A stretch of DNA of 64,000 nucleotides from Comamonas sp. KCTC 72670 (GTDB lineage Bacteria > Myxococcota > Myxococcia > Myxococcales > Myxococcaceae), in contig BNCN01000010.1 of the NCBI GenBank assembly GCA_014656495.1, forward strand, positions 1-64,000, in the 5' to 3' direction. Below are positions 45,213-55,275 of the stretch, one piece after another. The first letter of the stretch is position 1. Every line of letters begins with the position of its first letter. Below the pieces are notes generated by a model. It saw only the letters and a list, made by a program, of their open reading frames with translations. It had not been told where the DNA came from and searched no databases. The position numbers and the translations under genes were made by a program.

Positions 45213-47230
45213 ATGGAACCGTGGGTTACGGCCTGGTGCTCGGAGGGCTCGCGTTCGCGGCCTTCGGGGCGCTCGTGGGCCTGGTGAGTGGCCTGCGCCG
45301 CAGTGACGCGGGCATGCCGTGGGTGATGCGCGCGGTCTGGGGCTTCGCCGCGTGCATGATTGGCTCCAACCTGGTGATGGTGCACGCGCTCGTCACCCAC
45401 GACTTCAGCGTGCGCTACGTGGCGCAGGTCGGCAGCCGCTCCACCCCGCTGGTCTACACCATCGTCTCGCTGTGGAGCGCCCTGGAGGGGTCCATCCTCT
45501 TCTGGGGCTTCATCATGGGCGGCTACATCGCCGCCTTCGCCTTCATCCACCGCAAGGAGCACGCGCGCTACATGCAGTTGGCGCTGGGCACCATGCTGGC
45601 GGTGGGCGTCTTCTTCACCTTCCTCATCGCGGGTCCGGCCAACCCGTGGGGCGCGGTGTCCCCGGTGCCCCTGGATGGCCCGGGTCCCAACCCGCTGCTC
45701 CAGAACCATGTCCTGATGATCATCCACCCGCCCATGCTGTACCTGGGCTACGTGGGCATGACGGTGCCGTTCGGCGTCGCGGTGGCGGGCCTGCTGCGCG
45801 GCGAGATTGGCGAGGCGTGGATGGCGCCCCTGCGGCGCTGGACGCTGGTGGCGTGGCTCTTCCTGTCCATCGGCATCATCCTCGGCGCCTGGTGGGCCTA
45901 CGCCGTGCTCGGCTGGGGCGGCTACTGGGCGTGGGACCCGGTGGAGAACGCGTCCTTCCTGCCGTGGCTCACGGCGACCGCGTTCATGCACTCCACCATG
46001 GTGCAGGAGCGCAAGCGGATGCTGAAGCTGTGGACGCTCAGCCTCGCGCTCGCGTCCTTCGTGCTCACCATCCTGGGCACGTTCATGACGCGCTCGGGCA
46101 TCTTCAACTCGGTGCACTCGTTCACCCAGTCGGACATCGGCCCCACGTTCCTGGTGTTCCTGGGCGTCCTCCTGGTGGTGTGCGTGGGCTTGCTGGCGGT
46201 GCGCGGGCCCCTGCTGGTGCCGGAAGGCCAGCTGGCCTCGCCCATGTCGCGTGAGGCGAGCATCCTGGTGAACAACCTGGTGTTCGTGGCCATCACCTTC
46301 ACGGTGCTGCTGGGCACGCTCTACCCGCTCATCTCCGAGGCGGTGCGCGGCGTGCGCGTGAGCGTGGGCGAGCCGTACTTCAACAAGATGGCGGTGCCGG
46401 GCGGCATCGCGGTGCTCTTCCTGATGGGCGTGGGCCCGGTGCTCCCCTGGGGCAAGCCGGATCCCGCCACGCTGCGCCGCCAGTTCATCATCCCCGCCGG
46501 GGTGGGGCTGGTGGTGACGGCGGTGTGCTTCGCGGTGGGGCTGCGCGGCGTGTACCCGCTGATGACCTTCGGCCTGGCGGGCTTCGTCACCGTCATCACC
46601 CTGCGCGAGCTGGTGGCGCCGGTGCGGGTGCGCATGTCCGAGCGCAAGGAAGGCCTCGTCACCGCGCTGACGACGAGCGCCATCAAGGCCCAGCGCCGCT
46701 TCGGCGGCTACGTGGTGCACCTGGGCATCGTGCTCATCATCGTCGCCGTGGCGGCCTCGTCCGCCTACGTGAAGCACACGTCCGGCACGCTGAAGAAGGG
46801 GCAGGTCATCGAGCTGGGCGGCTACCAGATGAAGTACCTGGGGCTGGTCAGCGGCGAGGAGGCCCACCGCACCTTCGTGGCCGCGCGCGTCGAAGTGACG
46901 GCCCCCGGTGGCCAGGTGTCCGAGCTGAAGCCGCGCCTCAACTACTATGAGCGCAGCACGGACCCCATCGGCACGCCCGGCGTGCGCGAGACGCCCGCCG
47001 AGGACCTCTACATGTCGCTGATGGCCTTCTCCGAGCAGGCGGGGACGGCGAGCTTCAACGTCTGGGTCTTCCCGCTGGTCGGGTGGATCTGGTGGAGCAT
47101 CCCCCTGCTGGTGCTGGGGACCCTCATCGCGCTGTGGCCGCGCCGCAAGGCGGCCGTGGCCCTGGCGGGTGCTCCGTCGCTGGGTGGCTCCCCCCTGACG
47201 GGTGGTGACGCCGAACGGGGAGCCGCCTGA
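45209..47230 (+). CDS. ccmF: Heme lyase subunit CcmF
   Basis: Large polytopic membrane protein (673 residues) that attaches heme to apocytochrome c. The WWD motif is [19 protein letters not shown]; other conserved stretches are [34 protein letters not shown] sequence and [14 protein letters not shown]. The start is GTG 45209, overlapping the ccmE stop (GTGA). It is followed by ccmG with a one-base overlap. The usual partners CcmH and CcmI are not found in the window. Confidence 0.95.
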   Translation: MNGTVGYGLVLGGLAFAAFGALVGLVSGLRRSDAGMPWVMRAVWGFAACMIGSNLVMVHALVTHDFSVRYVAQVGSRSTPLVYTIVSLWSALEGSILFWGFIMGGYIAAFAFIHRKEHARYMQLALGTMLAVGVFFTFLIAGPANPWGAVSPVPLDGPGPNPLLQNHVLMIIHPPMLYLGYVGMTVPFGVAVAGLLRGEIGEAWMAPLRRWTLVAWLFLSIGIILGAWWAYAVLGWGGYWAWDPVENASFLPWLTATAFMHSTMVQERKRMLKLWTLSLALASFVLTILGTFMTRSGIFNSVHSFTQSDIGPTFLVFLGVLLVVCVGLLAVRGPLLVPEGQLASPMSREASILVNNLVFVAITFTVLLGTLYPLISEAVRGVRVSVGEPYFNKMAVPGGIAVLFLMGVGPVLPWGKPDPATLRRQFIIPAGVGLVVTAVCFAVGLRGVYPLMTFGLAGFVTVITLRELVAPVRVRMSERKEGLVTALTTSAIKAQRRFGGYVVHLGIVLIIVAVAASSAYVKHTSGTLKKGQVIELGGYQMKYLGLVSGEEAHRTFVAARVEVTAPGGQVSELKPRLNYYERSTDPIGTPGVRETPAEDLYMSLMAFSEQAGTASFNVWVFPLVGWIWWSIPLLVLGTLIALWPRRKAAVALAGAPSLGGSPLTGGDAERGAA

Positions 47231-47781
47231 TGAAGGGCTGGCGATACACGCTGGGCTTCGTCGTCTTGTGCGCGGGGTTGCTCTTCGTGCTCTCCAAGGG
47301 CTTCGGGCGCAACCCGCATGAGGTGCCCTTCATGATGAAGGGGCAGCCCGCGCCCGACTTCGCGTTGCGCGCCCTGGACAGCGGCGAGAAGGTGAGCCTG
47401 GCCGACCTCAAGGGCCGGCCGGTGGTCATCAACTTCTGGGCGTCCTGGTGCGGTCCGTGCCGCATCGAGCACCCCGTGCTGGAGTGGGGCGCGCGGCAGT
47501 ACGGCTCGCAGGCGGTGTTCCTGGGCGTGGTGTTCCAGGACACCGACGACAACGCGCGGGGCTTCCTCCAGCAGTACGGCGCCAGCTTCCCGCAGCTCGT
47601 GGACCCGCGCTCTCGCATGGCGCTGGACTACGGCGTGGCGGGCGTCCCGGAGACGTACTTCATCGACCCGAATGGCGTCATCCGGGGCAAGCACGTGGGT
47701 CCCATCGATCCCCAGTCCCTGGCCCTGCGTATCCAGGAGCTGTCCACGGCCTCCGCCCCCGCCGAGGCCACGCGCCAGTAG
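47230..47781 (+). CDS. ccmG: Thiol:disulfide interchange protein CcmG (DsbE)
   Basis: A membrane-anchored thioredoxin-fold protein (183 residues) that keeps the apocytochrome CxxCH cysteines reduced. A single N-terminal helix ([15 protein letters not shown]) precedes the redox site WCGPC (C74, C77) in [14 protein letters not shown], and the later [14 protein letters not shown] cis-proline loop. The start is ATG 47230, overlapping the ccmF stop (TGATG). It is the last recognisable ccm gene; a zinc-ribbon membrane protein gene follows after 26 bases. Confidence 0.93.
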   Translation: MKGWRYTLGFVVLCAGLLFVLSKGFGRNPHEVPFMMKGQPAPDFALRALDSGEKVSLADLKGRPVVINFWASWCGPCRIEHPVLEWGARQYGSQAVFLGVVFQDTDDNARGFLQQYGASFPQLVDPRSRMALDYGVAGVPETYFIDPNGVIRGKHVGPIDPQSLALRIQELSTASAPAEATRQ

Positions 47782-47807
47782 CCCCGCAGTCACAATGAGG
47801 TGGCGGT

Positions 47808-49019
47808 ATGCGGTGCCCGGCGTGTGGTGAAGACTCCAATTCCCGGTTGCGGTACTGCGAGAGCTGCGGCGCGAAGCTGCCGGAGATGCCTCGGGCCACG
47901 GCCAGCCGGCCCGCGCCGCGCCCCTCACGCCCGAAGCGTGACGCCGCCGAGCCGTCCTACGCGGCCGAGATTCTCGAGGAGGTCGAGGACCACGAGCAGC
48001 GGCGCCCCTACGCCGTGAGCGACGTGCCCGAGCTGCCGCCCGAGGACAAGACGGACCCCGGCCAGTCCGCGCCCGCGTACGACGGGCCCAGGTGGTTGGC
48101 CCACGTCCCCGGGCACTCCCCTTCCGTGCTCGGCGTCCTCCTGGTGGCCGGCGCCATCCTCCTGTCCCTCCTGAACATCGGCGCCTGGGTGAGCGTCCCC
48201 GGCCTGCTGCTCGCGCTGGTGAGCGGCGTGGCGCTGGTCGCGCGGGAGCTTCGCGACGCGGGCGAGTCGCCCGGCTTCACCGAGAAGATGCCCGCGGTGC
48301 TGATGACGCCCGAGGCGGCCACCGCGGCCACGGTGGTGTTCGTGGCGCTGGCCTTCCGCTCGCTGAGCTTGGGGGTCACCCCGCTGCTGTGGCTGGCGGG
48401 CGCCGGGCTCATCGCCTACGACCAGTACCGCAAGGTCATCGCCGGGCCGGAGGGGGTGAGCCGGTACTTCGAGCCGAGACAGCTCCTGGTGATGCCGGAG
48501 CTGGTGGGCCTGGGCGGCGTCGCGGTGTGCCTGCTGGCGCTGTTCGCGCCCTGGGGAACGGTGAAGTTGGGCGGAGACATCCTCCCGGACAACGCGCCGG
48601 TGCCGCAGGGCCCGCCCGAGCTTCGCGTCATCCAGACGCACCGGCCCACCGACGACATGCTCTACAGCTATGGCGGCGGCGTCACGTCGGTGCGCGGTTG
48701 GGACTTGCCCGCGTCGGTGGTGATTGAGCTGGCGCTGCTCGCGGTCCTCGCGCTGCTGGCGCTGCGGCCGGAGGTGGAGCGGCCGTCCTGGACGCGCTAC
48801 CTGCCCGCGGGCGCGGTGGGGCTGTCGCTGGCCTTCGCGGCGCTGAACATGCGCCTGCTGCCCGCCCCGTTCGCGTTCGTCTTCGGCCTGGGCGCCGTGG
48901 GCTTCCTCGCGGTGCAGCGGCTGCGCGCGCCTCGCGACGAAGCGCCCCCGCCCGCGCAGTACGACGACGGCTTCGAGGACGAGACGGAGATGGAAGGCGA
49001 AACGGAGCGGCAGGGCTGA
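47808..49019 (+). CDS. Zinc-ribbon membrane protein of unknown function
   Basis: A 403-residue protein. An N-terminal zinc ribbon CPACGEDSNSRLRYCESCG (two CxxC pairs) is followed by a charged linker, then about ten hydrophobic segments in the remainder (for example LLVAGAILLSLLNIGAWV and LAVLALLALR) and a short acidic tail. Comparable zinc-ribbon membrane proteins are frequent in myxobacteria and are not characterised. It follows ccmG by 26 bases and may be cotranscribed, but no link to cytochrome maturation is evident. Confidence 0.72.
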   Translation: MRCPACGEDSNSRLRYCESCGAKLPEMPRATASRPAPRPSRPKRDAAEPSYAAEILEEVEDHEQRRPYAVSDVPELPPEDKTDPGQSAPAYDGPRWLAHVPGHSPSVLGVLLVAGAILLSLLNIGAWVSVPGLLLALVSGVALVARELRDAGESPGFTEKMPAVLMTPEAATAATVVFVALAFRSLSLGVTPLLWLAGAGLIAYDQYRKVIAGPEGVSRYFEPRQLLVMPELVGLGGVAVCLLALFAPWGTVKLGGDILPDNAPVPQGPPELRVIQTHRPTDDMLYSYGGGVTSVRGWDLPASVVIELALLAVLALLALRPEVERPSWTRYLPAGAVGLSLAFAALNMRLLPAPFAFVFGLGAVGFLAVQRLRAPRDEAPPPAQYDDGFEDETEMEGETERQG

Positions 49020-49026
49020 GCGGGCG

Positions 49027-49920
49027 TCAGCCCGCGTAGGGCACCGGCGCCACGCCCCTGACGCCGGGTGACAGCTCGAAGAGGCCGCCGGCCAGCGGCT
49101 GGGCCTCGAGCGCCTTCGCGCCCAAGCCATCCCGAGCCGTGGTGACGAAGAGCCGGTCCAACGCCGGGCCCCCGAAGGCGACGCTGGTCGTCTTCGCCAC
49201 GGGGAGGCGGTGCTCGGCCAGCCACACACCTTCCGGCGAGAAGTGGCGCACGCAGCCGCCCGCGTAGAAGGCAATCCACAGCCCGCCTTCCGCGTCCACC
49301 GTCATCCCGTCCGGAAAGCCGTGCGGCTCCTCGAAGCGGAGGAACTCGCGGCGTCGGCTGGGCACGCCGTCCGCGCTCAGCTCAAAGGCGTAGGTGACGC
49401 GCTTGGGCGAGTCATTCACGTAGAGGGTTCGCCCCTCCGGGCTGAACGCGGGGCCATTCGACACGGTGTAGCCATCATCGAAGCGCGTGAGGTGCCCCTC
49501 CGCGTCGAACCGGTAGAGCGCGCCCGTGGGCGCCGCTTCGTGGTCATCCATGGTGCCCACCCAGAAGCGCCCGGACGGGTCCACCTTGCCGTCATTGCAG
49601 CGGTTGTGGGTGCGCTCGGGCTCCGGGTTCAACAACCGCTCCAGACGGCCTGTGCGGGGCTCGTAGAAGGCGAGGCCCTGCTCCGTGCCCGCGATGAAGC
49701 CGCCCTCCTTCCGAGGCGCCAGCACGGTGACACGCAGCGGCGTCTCCCAGCTCTCACGGGCGCCGCTCTCCAGCACCAGGCGGTGCACCTTCCGGCCCTT
49801 GATGTCGAGCCAGTAGAGCGCGCCCTCCGAGGGCATCCAGAGCGCCCCCTCCCCGAGCTCGGCCCGAGCCGGCCAGAGGCACCGTGCTTCGTCGTGCGGG
49901 AAGACCTTCAGGGTGCCCAT
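49027..49920 (-). CDS. SMP-30/gluconolactonase-family protein
   Basis: A 297-residue six-bladed beta-propeller esterase/lactonase-type protein. The typical start of the first blade (ELGEGALWMPSEGALYWLDI) and conserved metal-site sequences (NDGKVDPSGRFWVGTMD, then VSNGPAFSPEGRTLYVNDS, GFPDGMTVDAEGGLWIA) are present. Such proteins hydrolyse sugar lactones such as gluconolactone. The ATG at 49920 has GGAGG eight bases upstream. It is convergent with the zinc-ribbon gene (7-base gap). Substrate unknown. Confidence 0.86.
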   Translation of the reverse strand: MGTLKVFPHDEARCLWPARAELGEGALWMPSEGALYWLDIKGRKVHRLVLESGARESWETPLRVTVLAPRKEGGFIAGTEQGLAFYEPRTGRLERLLNPEPERTHNRCNDGKVDPSGRFWVGTMDDHEAAPTGALYRFDAEGHLTRFDDGYTVSNGPAFSPEGRTLYVNDSPKRVTYAFELSADGVPSRRREFLRFEEPHGFPDGMTVDAEGGLWIAFYAGGCVRHFSPEGVWLAEHRLPVAKTTSVAFGGPALDRLFVTTARDGLGAKALEAQPLAGGLFELSPGVRGVAPVPYAG

Positions 49921-50210
49921 GCGCGGCGCCTCCAAGAAAGTGAGAGATGGACTTCCGCGCAAGGTAGCCACTTCGGGCGAGCCAGGCAGGCCCCTGCACC
50001 AACATGCACGCGCCCCGCCGAGGTCTGCCCGGCCGGCCGTGCATTGCGTCCGCTGAGCAACCCACCAGGTTGAGGTCCGTTAACCCGACGCACAGAACAG
50101 GGTTATCCGCGAACTTCCAGCGAAGGAGGTCCGTCGGGGTTCGCGTACTTTGGGCACGCCTTCAACAACGTGACGACACAGCGCGAGTCCAGGCACGGGG
50201 GGAGCGCGGC

Positions 50211-50813
50211 ATGGTCAGTCCGAGGACGGCACCAATCCGGACAGGGAACACGAGCACCTTCATCTTGAAGCAGCGGCGGCTGCATCTGGTGTTGGTGGAC
50301 CCCCACGAAGTGCCCTACGCGGACCAGGAGTACATCCTCACGGTGGGCCGCACCGAGCACTGCGGCAGGACAGCGGCGGATGGCTCGCTGAGCCACGAGG
50401 TGCCAGGGCTCGCGCAGGGCGAGCTGCTGTTGAAGGTCCGGCCGCCGCTCGCGCCACCGCCGCCCCGAGCCAGCCCCCGTCACGCCGCGACGCCGCAGGG
50501 CGCCCCGCCGCCCTACCCGCCCACGGTCTCCGAAGAAGACTTCCCGGATGCCACGCCCGCGAAGGCGGCGGCCGAGCCCGTGACACTCCACTGGGCCTTG
50601 CAACTCCAGTCCCTCGCGGGCTTCGAGTCCGATGCGGTGACGGCCGCGCAGGAGCGGCTGCACAACCTGGGGTTCTGCATCGAAGGCGAGCGAGGGGCCC
50701 CCGGGGCCTCGACGCGGGCCGCGGTGCGCGCCTTCCAGCGACGCCACGGCCTGCCCGAGACGGGGCAGCTCCCGGACATCCGGCGCGAGCTCATCCGCCA
50801 GCACGACGCCTAA
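50211..50813 (+). CDS. Peptidoglycan-binding-domain protein, first gene of a cargo-like operon
   Basis: A 200-residue protein without signal peptide. The N-terminal part (LHLVLVDPHEVPYADQEYIL, TVGRTEHCGRT) forms a small beta domain like those beside secretion-system cargo; a Pro-rich linker (about 85-115) follows; the C-terminal part (ALQLQSLAGFESDAVTAAQE, then IEGERGAPGASTRAAVRAFQ, RRHGLPETG) is a PG_binding_1 domain. The ATG at 50211 has GGGGGGAG upstream. It is 11 bases from the next gene. Likely a cell-wall-targeting module of an exported or injected machine, but this is inference. Confidence 0.75.
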   Translation: MVSPRTAPIRTGNTSTFILKQRRLHLVLVDPHEVPYADQEYILTVGRTEHCGRTAADGSLSHEVPGLAQGELLLKVRPPLAPPPPRASPRHAATPQGAPPPYPPTVSEEDFPDATPAKAAAEPVTLHWALQLQSLAGFESDAVTAAQERLHNLGFCIEGERGAPGASTRAAVRAFQRRHGLPETGQLPDIRRELIRQHDA

Positions 50814-50824
50814 GGCGCCCATCC

Positions 50825-52927
50825 ATGGCACGCATCCCACTCAAGGCCCATGTCGCCCTGGCTGCGCCCGGGGGCCGCAACCGCAACCGCCTCCGGCCCG
50901 CGAGCCACGGCATCGCGGACTTCCGCCTGCGCAGCCCGGGAGGCCCCCAATCCCGCTGTCACCGCCCCGCGCCCGCCCCCGTGTTGACGGGAGGCGATGA
51001 CGGCTTCCACTTCGCGCCGGGCGTGGAGCCCATCGAGCTGACGTGGCGGCTGCTCAACACCTCGGGGCTGGTGCGCTCCGGCACGCTGGAGCTCTTCACG
51101 CGTTACCGCAAGGCGCCGCTCTGGTCCCGAACGCTCAGCCCCGACGAGCTCCTCCAAGGTGAACACCTCTTCCAATGGGACGGCCGGGTGCCCAAGTGCG
51201 AAGTCTTTCCGGACGGCGTCGTGACGGTGGAGCACTCGCCGTACAAGTTGAAGCTGACGCTCCAGGGGCAGGGGCTCGCGCAGCCGCCGGTGGCCTGGAC
51301 GTACTTCCATGTACTTGTCGCGGGCATGGACCTGGAGCTGGGCGACGCACGGGTGCTCGCCAGGGAGCGGGACCGCGACCTCACCCGCGCGTTGAACCGC
51401 CTCCCCGCGCCGGGCGAGAAGCGCGAGCTCCGATTGGCTGGCAACGTCTTCAAGACGAAGCCCACGGAGATGGCGGACAACACGGACCACCAACTGCACC
51501 AGAAGCACTGGGGCAGCGGACCGGAGCTGCCGCTGTTCGCACGGGTGTGGTTGAAAGACTCGCGAGGGAACCGGGTGGACGCCCCCGCCGCGCTCGGGCG
51601 CGTGCGCTTCCTGTGGGATTGGGAAGACGAGACGGAGGCCCTCGAGCACCACGTGCCGTCCGCCCGAGCCTTCCTGGCGAGCGCCCTGGACCGGCATCGT
51701 GAGACGTCGCGCCCCAAAGGCGACAACGCGCACCGGGACGTCGGAGGCAAACGCGGGGCACCGTCCTCCACGGTGTTCCCCAAACAAGCCGGCTACGCCC
51801 CGCAGGCCGAACCACGTGACGGCGCCTTCCCGTTCCGGGTCACCGCCTGCAGCAAGCGCAAGTGGGCCGCGTACAGCCAGGCGTGGACCTCGGGGGCGTT
51901 CGCGGGACGTACGGGTGTGGTGTTCCAACCCTCGCGCCTCGCGGGTGATGCCTGGCGCGTCACCGTGCAGCTCGCCTACGACAGGCGGCGCGACGGGAGC
52001 GTGGTGCTGGACATGGAGGACGACGCACCGCTGCCCGCGGCCGTGCGCGCATCCACCGGCATCTTCGAATCGTGGCGGGAGGTCCACATCTCGCGACTTC
52101 TGCGCAAGGACGCTGCGGCCTCCGCCTTCTCCCTGCCCACCGTCCAAGGGCACTTCGAGCGCGCCTTTCTGCGCCTGGAGGACCGAACAGGCGGTGTCTC
52201 GGAATGGAGTGCCAGCGACTACAACGCGCGCATCGCCGCCGCGGTGGCGGCCTCTCGTCACTGGGAGCTGCGCGCGGCCATCGACCCCACGGTGGACCAG
52301 TACGCGGCGGGTGGCCACGCCCTCACCTTCCGGTCCCACGCGGAGTTCCTGGCCGAGGTGAAGCGCGTGAAACACGCGGAGGACGAGGACCTCGCCCGCT
52401 GGCTCTCCCCCACCCGGGAGCGACGCATGCCCTTGCTGGAGGCGCGGGACTACCACCGGCAATGTAAGGACTGGGCCAAGCAGTTGCTCACCGAGGCGTT
52501 GGACTCGGCCCTGGGCACGGTGCCGGGCATCGCGCTCTTCCAGTTCTCCGGGCTCTACAACTGGGAGACGACCGTGGACGGCATCCGCGTCAACGGCTTC
52601 GCGTCGGAGTTCCCCTCGCGCCAACGCGACCGCTGCGCCGTCATCCAATGCGCCGCGGAGGGGAACTACCGCAACGGCCTCAACACGCTCGAACAGACGC
52701 TGGCGCATGAAATCGGGCACCAGCTCTTCCTTCCCCACGCGCCCTTCCCCGTGAGCCGCACGATTGGAGGCGCGATCGCGAAGCGCCACGACCTCGACGG
52801 GAAGGACTGCCTGATGGGCTACGACTTCACCGCGGAGCGGCGCTTCTGTGGCCTGTGCTTGCTGCGCCTGCGCGGATGGAACACCCACGCCCTGGACTGC
52901 GATGGAGCCAGGAACGCGCGGCCATGA
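50825..52927 (+). CDS. Large zincin-like protein with HExxH motif, possible secretion-system effector
   Basis: A 700-residue protein without classical signal. The first 500 residues have no known domain. Near the C-terminus is an extended zinc motif HEIGHQLFLPH (residues 628-638), followed by a possible Met-turn-like DCLMGYDF and a cysteine-rich end FCGLCLLRLRGW. It may be a metallopeptidase of the metzincin-like type, though the usual glycine of HExxHxxGxxH is phenylalanine. Similar ends occur in proteins encoded near type VI or contractile injection genes, by my recollection. The stop overlaps the next ATG (ATGA). Confidence 0.7.
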   Translation: MARIPLKAHVALAAPGGRNRNRLRPASHGIADFRLRSPGGPQSRCHRPAPAPVLTGGDDGFHFAPGVEPIELTWRLLNTSGLVRSGTLELFTRYRKAPLWSRTLSPDELLQGEHLFQWDGRVPKCEVFPDGVVTVEHSPYKLKLTLQGQGLAQPPVAWTYFHVLVAGMDLELGDARVLARERDRDLTRALNRLPAPGEKRELRLAGNVFKTKPTEMADNTDHQLHQKHWGSGPELPLFARVWLKDSRGNRVDAPAALGRVRFLWDWEDETEALEHHVPSARAFLASALDRHRETSRPKGDNAHRDVGGKRGAPSSTVFPKQAGYAPQAEPRDGAFPFRVTACSKRKWAAYSQAWTSGAFAGRTGVVFQPSRLAGDAWRVTVQLAYDRRRDGSVVLDMEDDAPLPAAVRASTGIFESWREVHISRLLRKDAAASAFSLPTVQGHFERAFLRLEDRTGGVSEWSASDYNARIAAAVAASRHWELRAAIDPTVDQYAAGGHALTFRSHAEFLAEVKRVKHAEDEDLARWLSPTRERRMPLLEARDYHRQCKDWAKQLLTEALDSALGTVPGIALFQFSGLYNWETTVDGIRVNGFASEFPSRQRDRCAVIQCAAEGNYRNGLNTLEQTLAHEIGHQLFLPHAPFPVSRTIGGAIAKRHDLDGKDCLMGYDFTAERRFCGLCLLRLRGWNTHALDCDGARNARP

Positions 52928-54519
52928 GCGTCATCTTCTTCCCCTGCCAGTGGCTGCTCGTGCTGACGCTGTCGGCCGCGAGTCCCGCCTCCACGCCGTC
53001 TCAACCCCGGGTGGCGATCACGCCCCCGCCTGGAGGTGTGCCCATGCGCATCCAACTCCGACTCCCCAAGGCGCAGCTCGTCACCTCGGAAGACCTGAAC
53101 GTGCGCGTCGCGCTGTCCAACGAGAGCACCGAGCCCCTGGAGTTCCCCGACCCCTTCCGGCACTCCGACCAGTCCCTGACGTACACCGTCACCGGTCCCG
53201 AGTACCCGAAGGGACACGACGTCAATCACCACACCGTCATCGCGCGTGAAGGCACCCAGCCACTGGGCGGTGTCGTGGCGCCGCAAGTGAAGCTGGGCCC
53301 GGGGCGGGCGCTCGAGTCCGTGGTGCCGCTCCAGGAATGGCTGCCCATCCGTCAACCCGGCCGTTATCGGCTGACGGCCCGGCTCCACGCGGCGGGCATC
53401 GAAGCCGAATCCACGCCGGTCGAGTTCGAGGTCGTCAGCGGCAAGCCGGGGCCGGCCTCCGCGGGGGTGATGCTGGGGGGAGGTCCGTACTCCGGCGTGG
53501 GCACGGTCTGGCTCCAGCACCTGGAGGGGCGCACGGTGCTGATGCAGGCCGTCTTCGTCGACGAAACGGATGAGGACGGACGCGGCGTCTCCCGGCGGAC
53601 CTCGAAGGTGCTGGGCCCCGTGGAGGCGGGCGCGTCCGACGCCATGGCGCCCTGGACCAACGATGCGCCGGGCGGCGAGGCCGTGAGCTGGGTCGTGTGG
53701 CGGCAGGGGGCGTCCATCCTGGCGCTGGCGCCACCGGCGACGACCGCCGCGCCCTTCCGCTTCGACCTGGAGGCGCCGCCGGACAGGATGGTCCGCCCGC
53801 CCTTGGAGACCCACGCCGGGGAGCTCTTCGTCCCCGTCTTGGGCGCGGAAGGCAAGGACCTGGTGCTCCTGCGCTTCCAATCCAGCGTGGAGGCGCCGCT
53901 CGTGACGCCCGGTAAGGAAGTCGGACGCGTGCGGCTCCTGTCAGCGCCGCTCGCGGCCCGGGCCACGCTGCAGCCCGCGTCGGTGGGCAATGGCATCAGC
54001 ATCGTGCTCGTGAGCCAGGGGGCCGGAGGACTGGAGCTCCAGCACGTGCGAGCCACGGGCGCCGGCCGCATGAGTCGCGCGGCCAGCACCCTCCTCCGCG
54101 GCCTCAGCGCCCTTCCTGACTCCGATCCCGGTGTCTGGATTGATGACGCAGGCGTCGTCCATGCAGCGCTGGTGGCCGCGTCGTCGAAGAACGCCCGTGT
54201 GCCCATGCTGGCGGAGGTCCGCTTCCGGTCCGATGGAAGGCTCGCGGCGCCGCCACGGATGACGCCGCTGCCCGAACTCCCGGCGACCGCGCGCGCGGCG
54301 GTCGCGAGGCACTGCCATCTGCCACACTCCGACCGCGCCGGTGGCGTGCGGTGGGCCGTGCTCCTGGAGGACGGGCGGCTGGTTCATGCGGGACAGCGCG
54401 GTCCACCGGCGCCACCCAAACGCCCCGTAGCAACGCCTCTCGAACTCCTGGAGATGCTCCAAGGTACGTTCATCCTCACAACAGACCCCCTCCAAGGGCC
54501 TGTCTTCGAATGGCTTTAG
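52924..54519 (+). CDS. Exported protein of unknown function
   Basis: A 531-residue protein with an N-terminal signal peptide (FPCQWLLVLTLSAASPASTP). The mature part is beta-rich, with an Ig-like start (VRVALSNESTEPLEFPDPF) and later propeller-like repeats (VVPLQEWLPIRQPGRYRLTA and VDDAGVVHAALV). It is translationally coupled to the zincin-like gene and may be its partner, regulator or immunity-type factor; such a role would fit the operon but cannot be shown. No family recognised. The start is ATG 52924. Confidence 0.7.
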   Translation: MSVIFFPCQWLLVLTLSAASPASTPSQPRVAITPPPGGVPMRIQLRLPKAQLVTSEDLNVRVALSNESTEPLEFPDPFRHSDQSLTYTVTGPEYPKGHDVNHHTVIAREGTQPLGGVVAPQVKLGPGRALESVVPLQEWLPIRQPGRYRLTARLHAAGIEAESTPVEFEVVSGKPGPASAGVMLGGGPYSGVGTVWLQHLEGRTVLMQAVFVDETDEDGRGVSRRTSKVLGPVEAGASDAMAPWTNDAPGGEAVSWVVWRQGASILALAPPATTAAPFRFDLEAPPDRMVRPPLETHAGELFVPVLGAEGKDLVLLRFQSSVEAPLVTPGKEVGRVRLLSAPLAARATLQPASVGNGISIVLVSQGAGGLELQHVRATGAGRMSRAASTLLRGLSALPDSDPGVWIDDAGVVHAALVAASSKNARVPMLAEVRFRSDGRLAAPPRMTPLPELPATARAAVARHCHLPHSDRAGGVRWAVLLEDGRLVHAGQRGPPAPPKRPVATPLELLEMLQGTFILTTDPLQGPVFEWL

Positions 54520-54714
54520 GACGCGGGTGAGGCTCAGAAAAGACGTTGGATGCGCTGGGACTCACGCCGCCTCGCGGGCGCGGCAAGCGCAACCCAGATG
54601 ACGTGACGGCGGCCTGACCGGAAAACCACATCATGACGCGCGGCGCAAACTAGACGGATTTGCACATCCATAATATAGGCGGGCCGAACACTCCCAAACG
54701 CCTGGAGACCCACA

Positions 54715-55134
54715 ATGCCATACAACCCACTGCTAATCAAACCAATGAGAGAGGAACTCACCAGCATCGGCGTTGAAGAATTGACGACCGCAGAGCAGGT
54801 CGACGCGTGGATGAACAACAAAACTGGCACAGCACTTCTGATTGTAAACTCGGTCAGCAGCGCTGCCGCGAGCGGGGCGCGGCCAGGGGTTCGCCAGGCG
54901 CTTGGGAACAATCGCAAGCCGACCCGGGTGGCGACTGTCTTCGAAGGACAAGACCCCGAAGCCACGGCGCGTGCTCGCGGCTATTTCATGGATGTTCCCC
55001 CGTCCGATCCCTCGATGGCGTTCTTCAGGCACGGCGAACTCGTCGCCTTCATTCCAAGGCACCGCATTGAAGGCAGAACCGTCGAGGATGTGGCACGCGA
55101 ACTCGTCAGCATGTTCAACGAGTACTGCGAGTAG
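54715..55134 (+). CDS. Bacilliredoxin-family (BrxA/YphP) protein lacking the CGC redox motif
   Basis: A 139-residue thioredoxin-fold protein. The family landmarks are YNPLLIKPMREELTSIGVEEL, then VNSVSSAAASGARPGV and VFEGQDPEATARARGYF, with a final EYCE. In BrxA the site is VNSVCGCAAxxARP; here both cysteines are replaced (S48, S49, A50). Bacillithiol-disulfide reductase activity would therefore not be expected. A single C-terminal cysteine remains. The gene uses more AT-rich codons than its neighbours and sits next to a tRNA-like remnant, hinting at horizontal transfer. Confidence 0.85.
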   Translation: MPYNPLLIKPMREELTSIGVEELTTAEQVDAWMNNKTGTALLIVNSVSSAAASGARPGVRQALGNNRKPTRVATVFEGQDPEATARARGYFMDVPPSDPSMAFFRHGELVAFIPRHRIEGRTVEDVARELVSMFNEYCE

Positions 55135-55275
55135 GCCGCCAACTGCCGCCACATCCACTTCCCGAGCGAGACACCGGGCGGGATACCAGGGGACGCGGCG
55201 GGACATCGAAGTTGATCCGTTCGGGCAGTCATGAGGTAAAGGCGCGATTCTGATAGGATCGTCGCACCGTCCGGA

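Noticed and set aside
45071..46867. Long minus-strand frame opposite ccmF
   Set aside because: It is antisense to a highly conserved membrane protein, and the protein is dominated by His, Arg and Gln with no domain.
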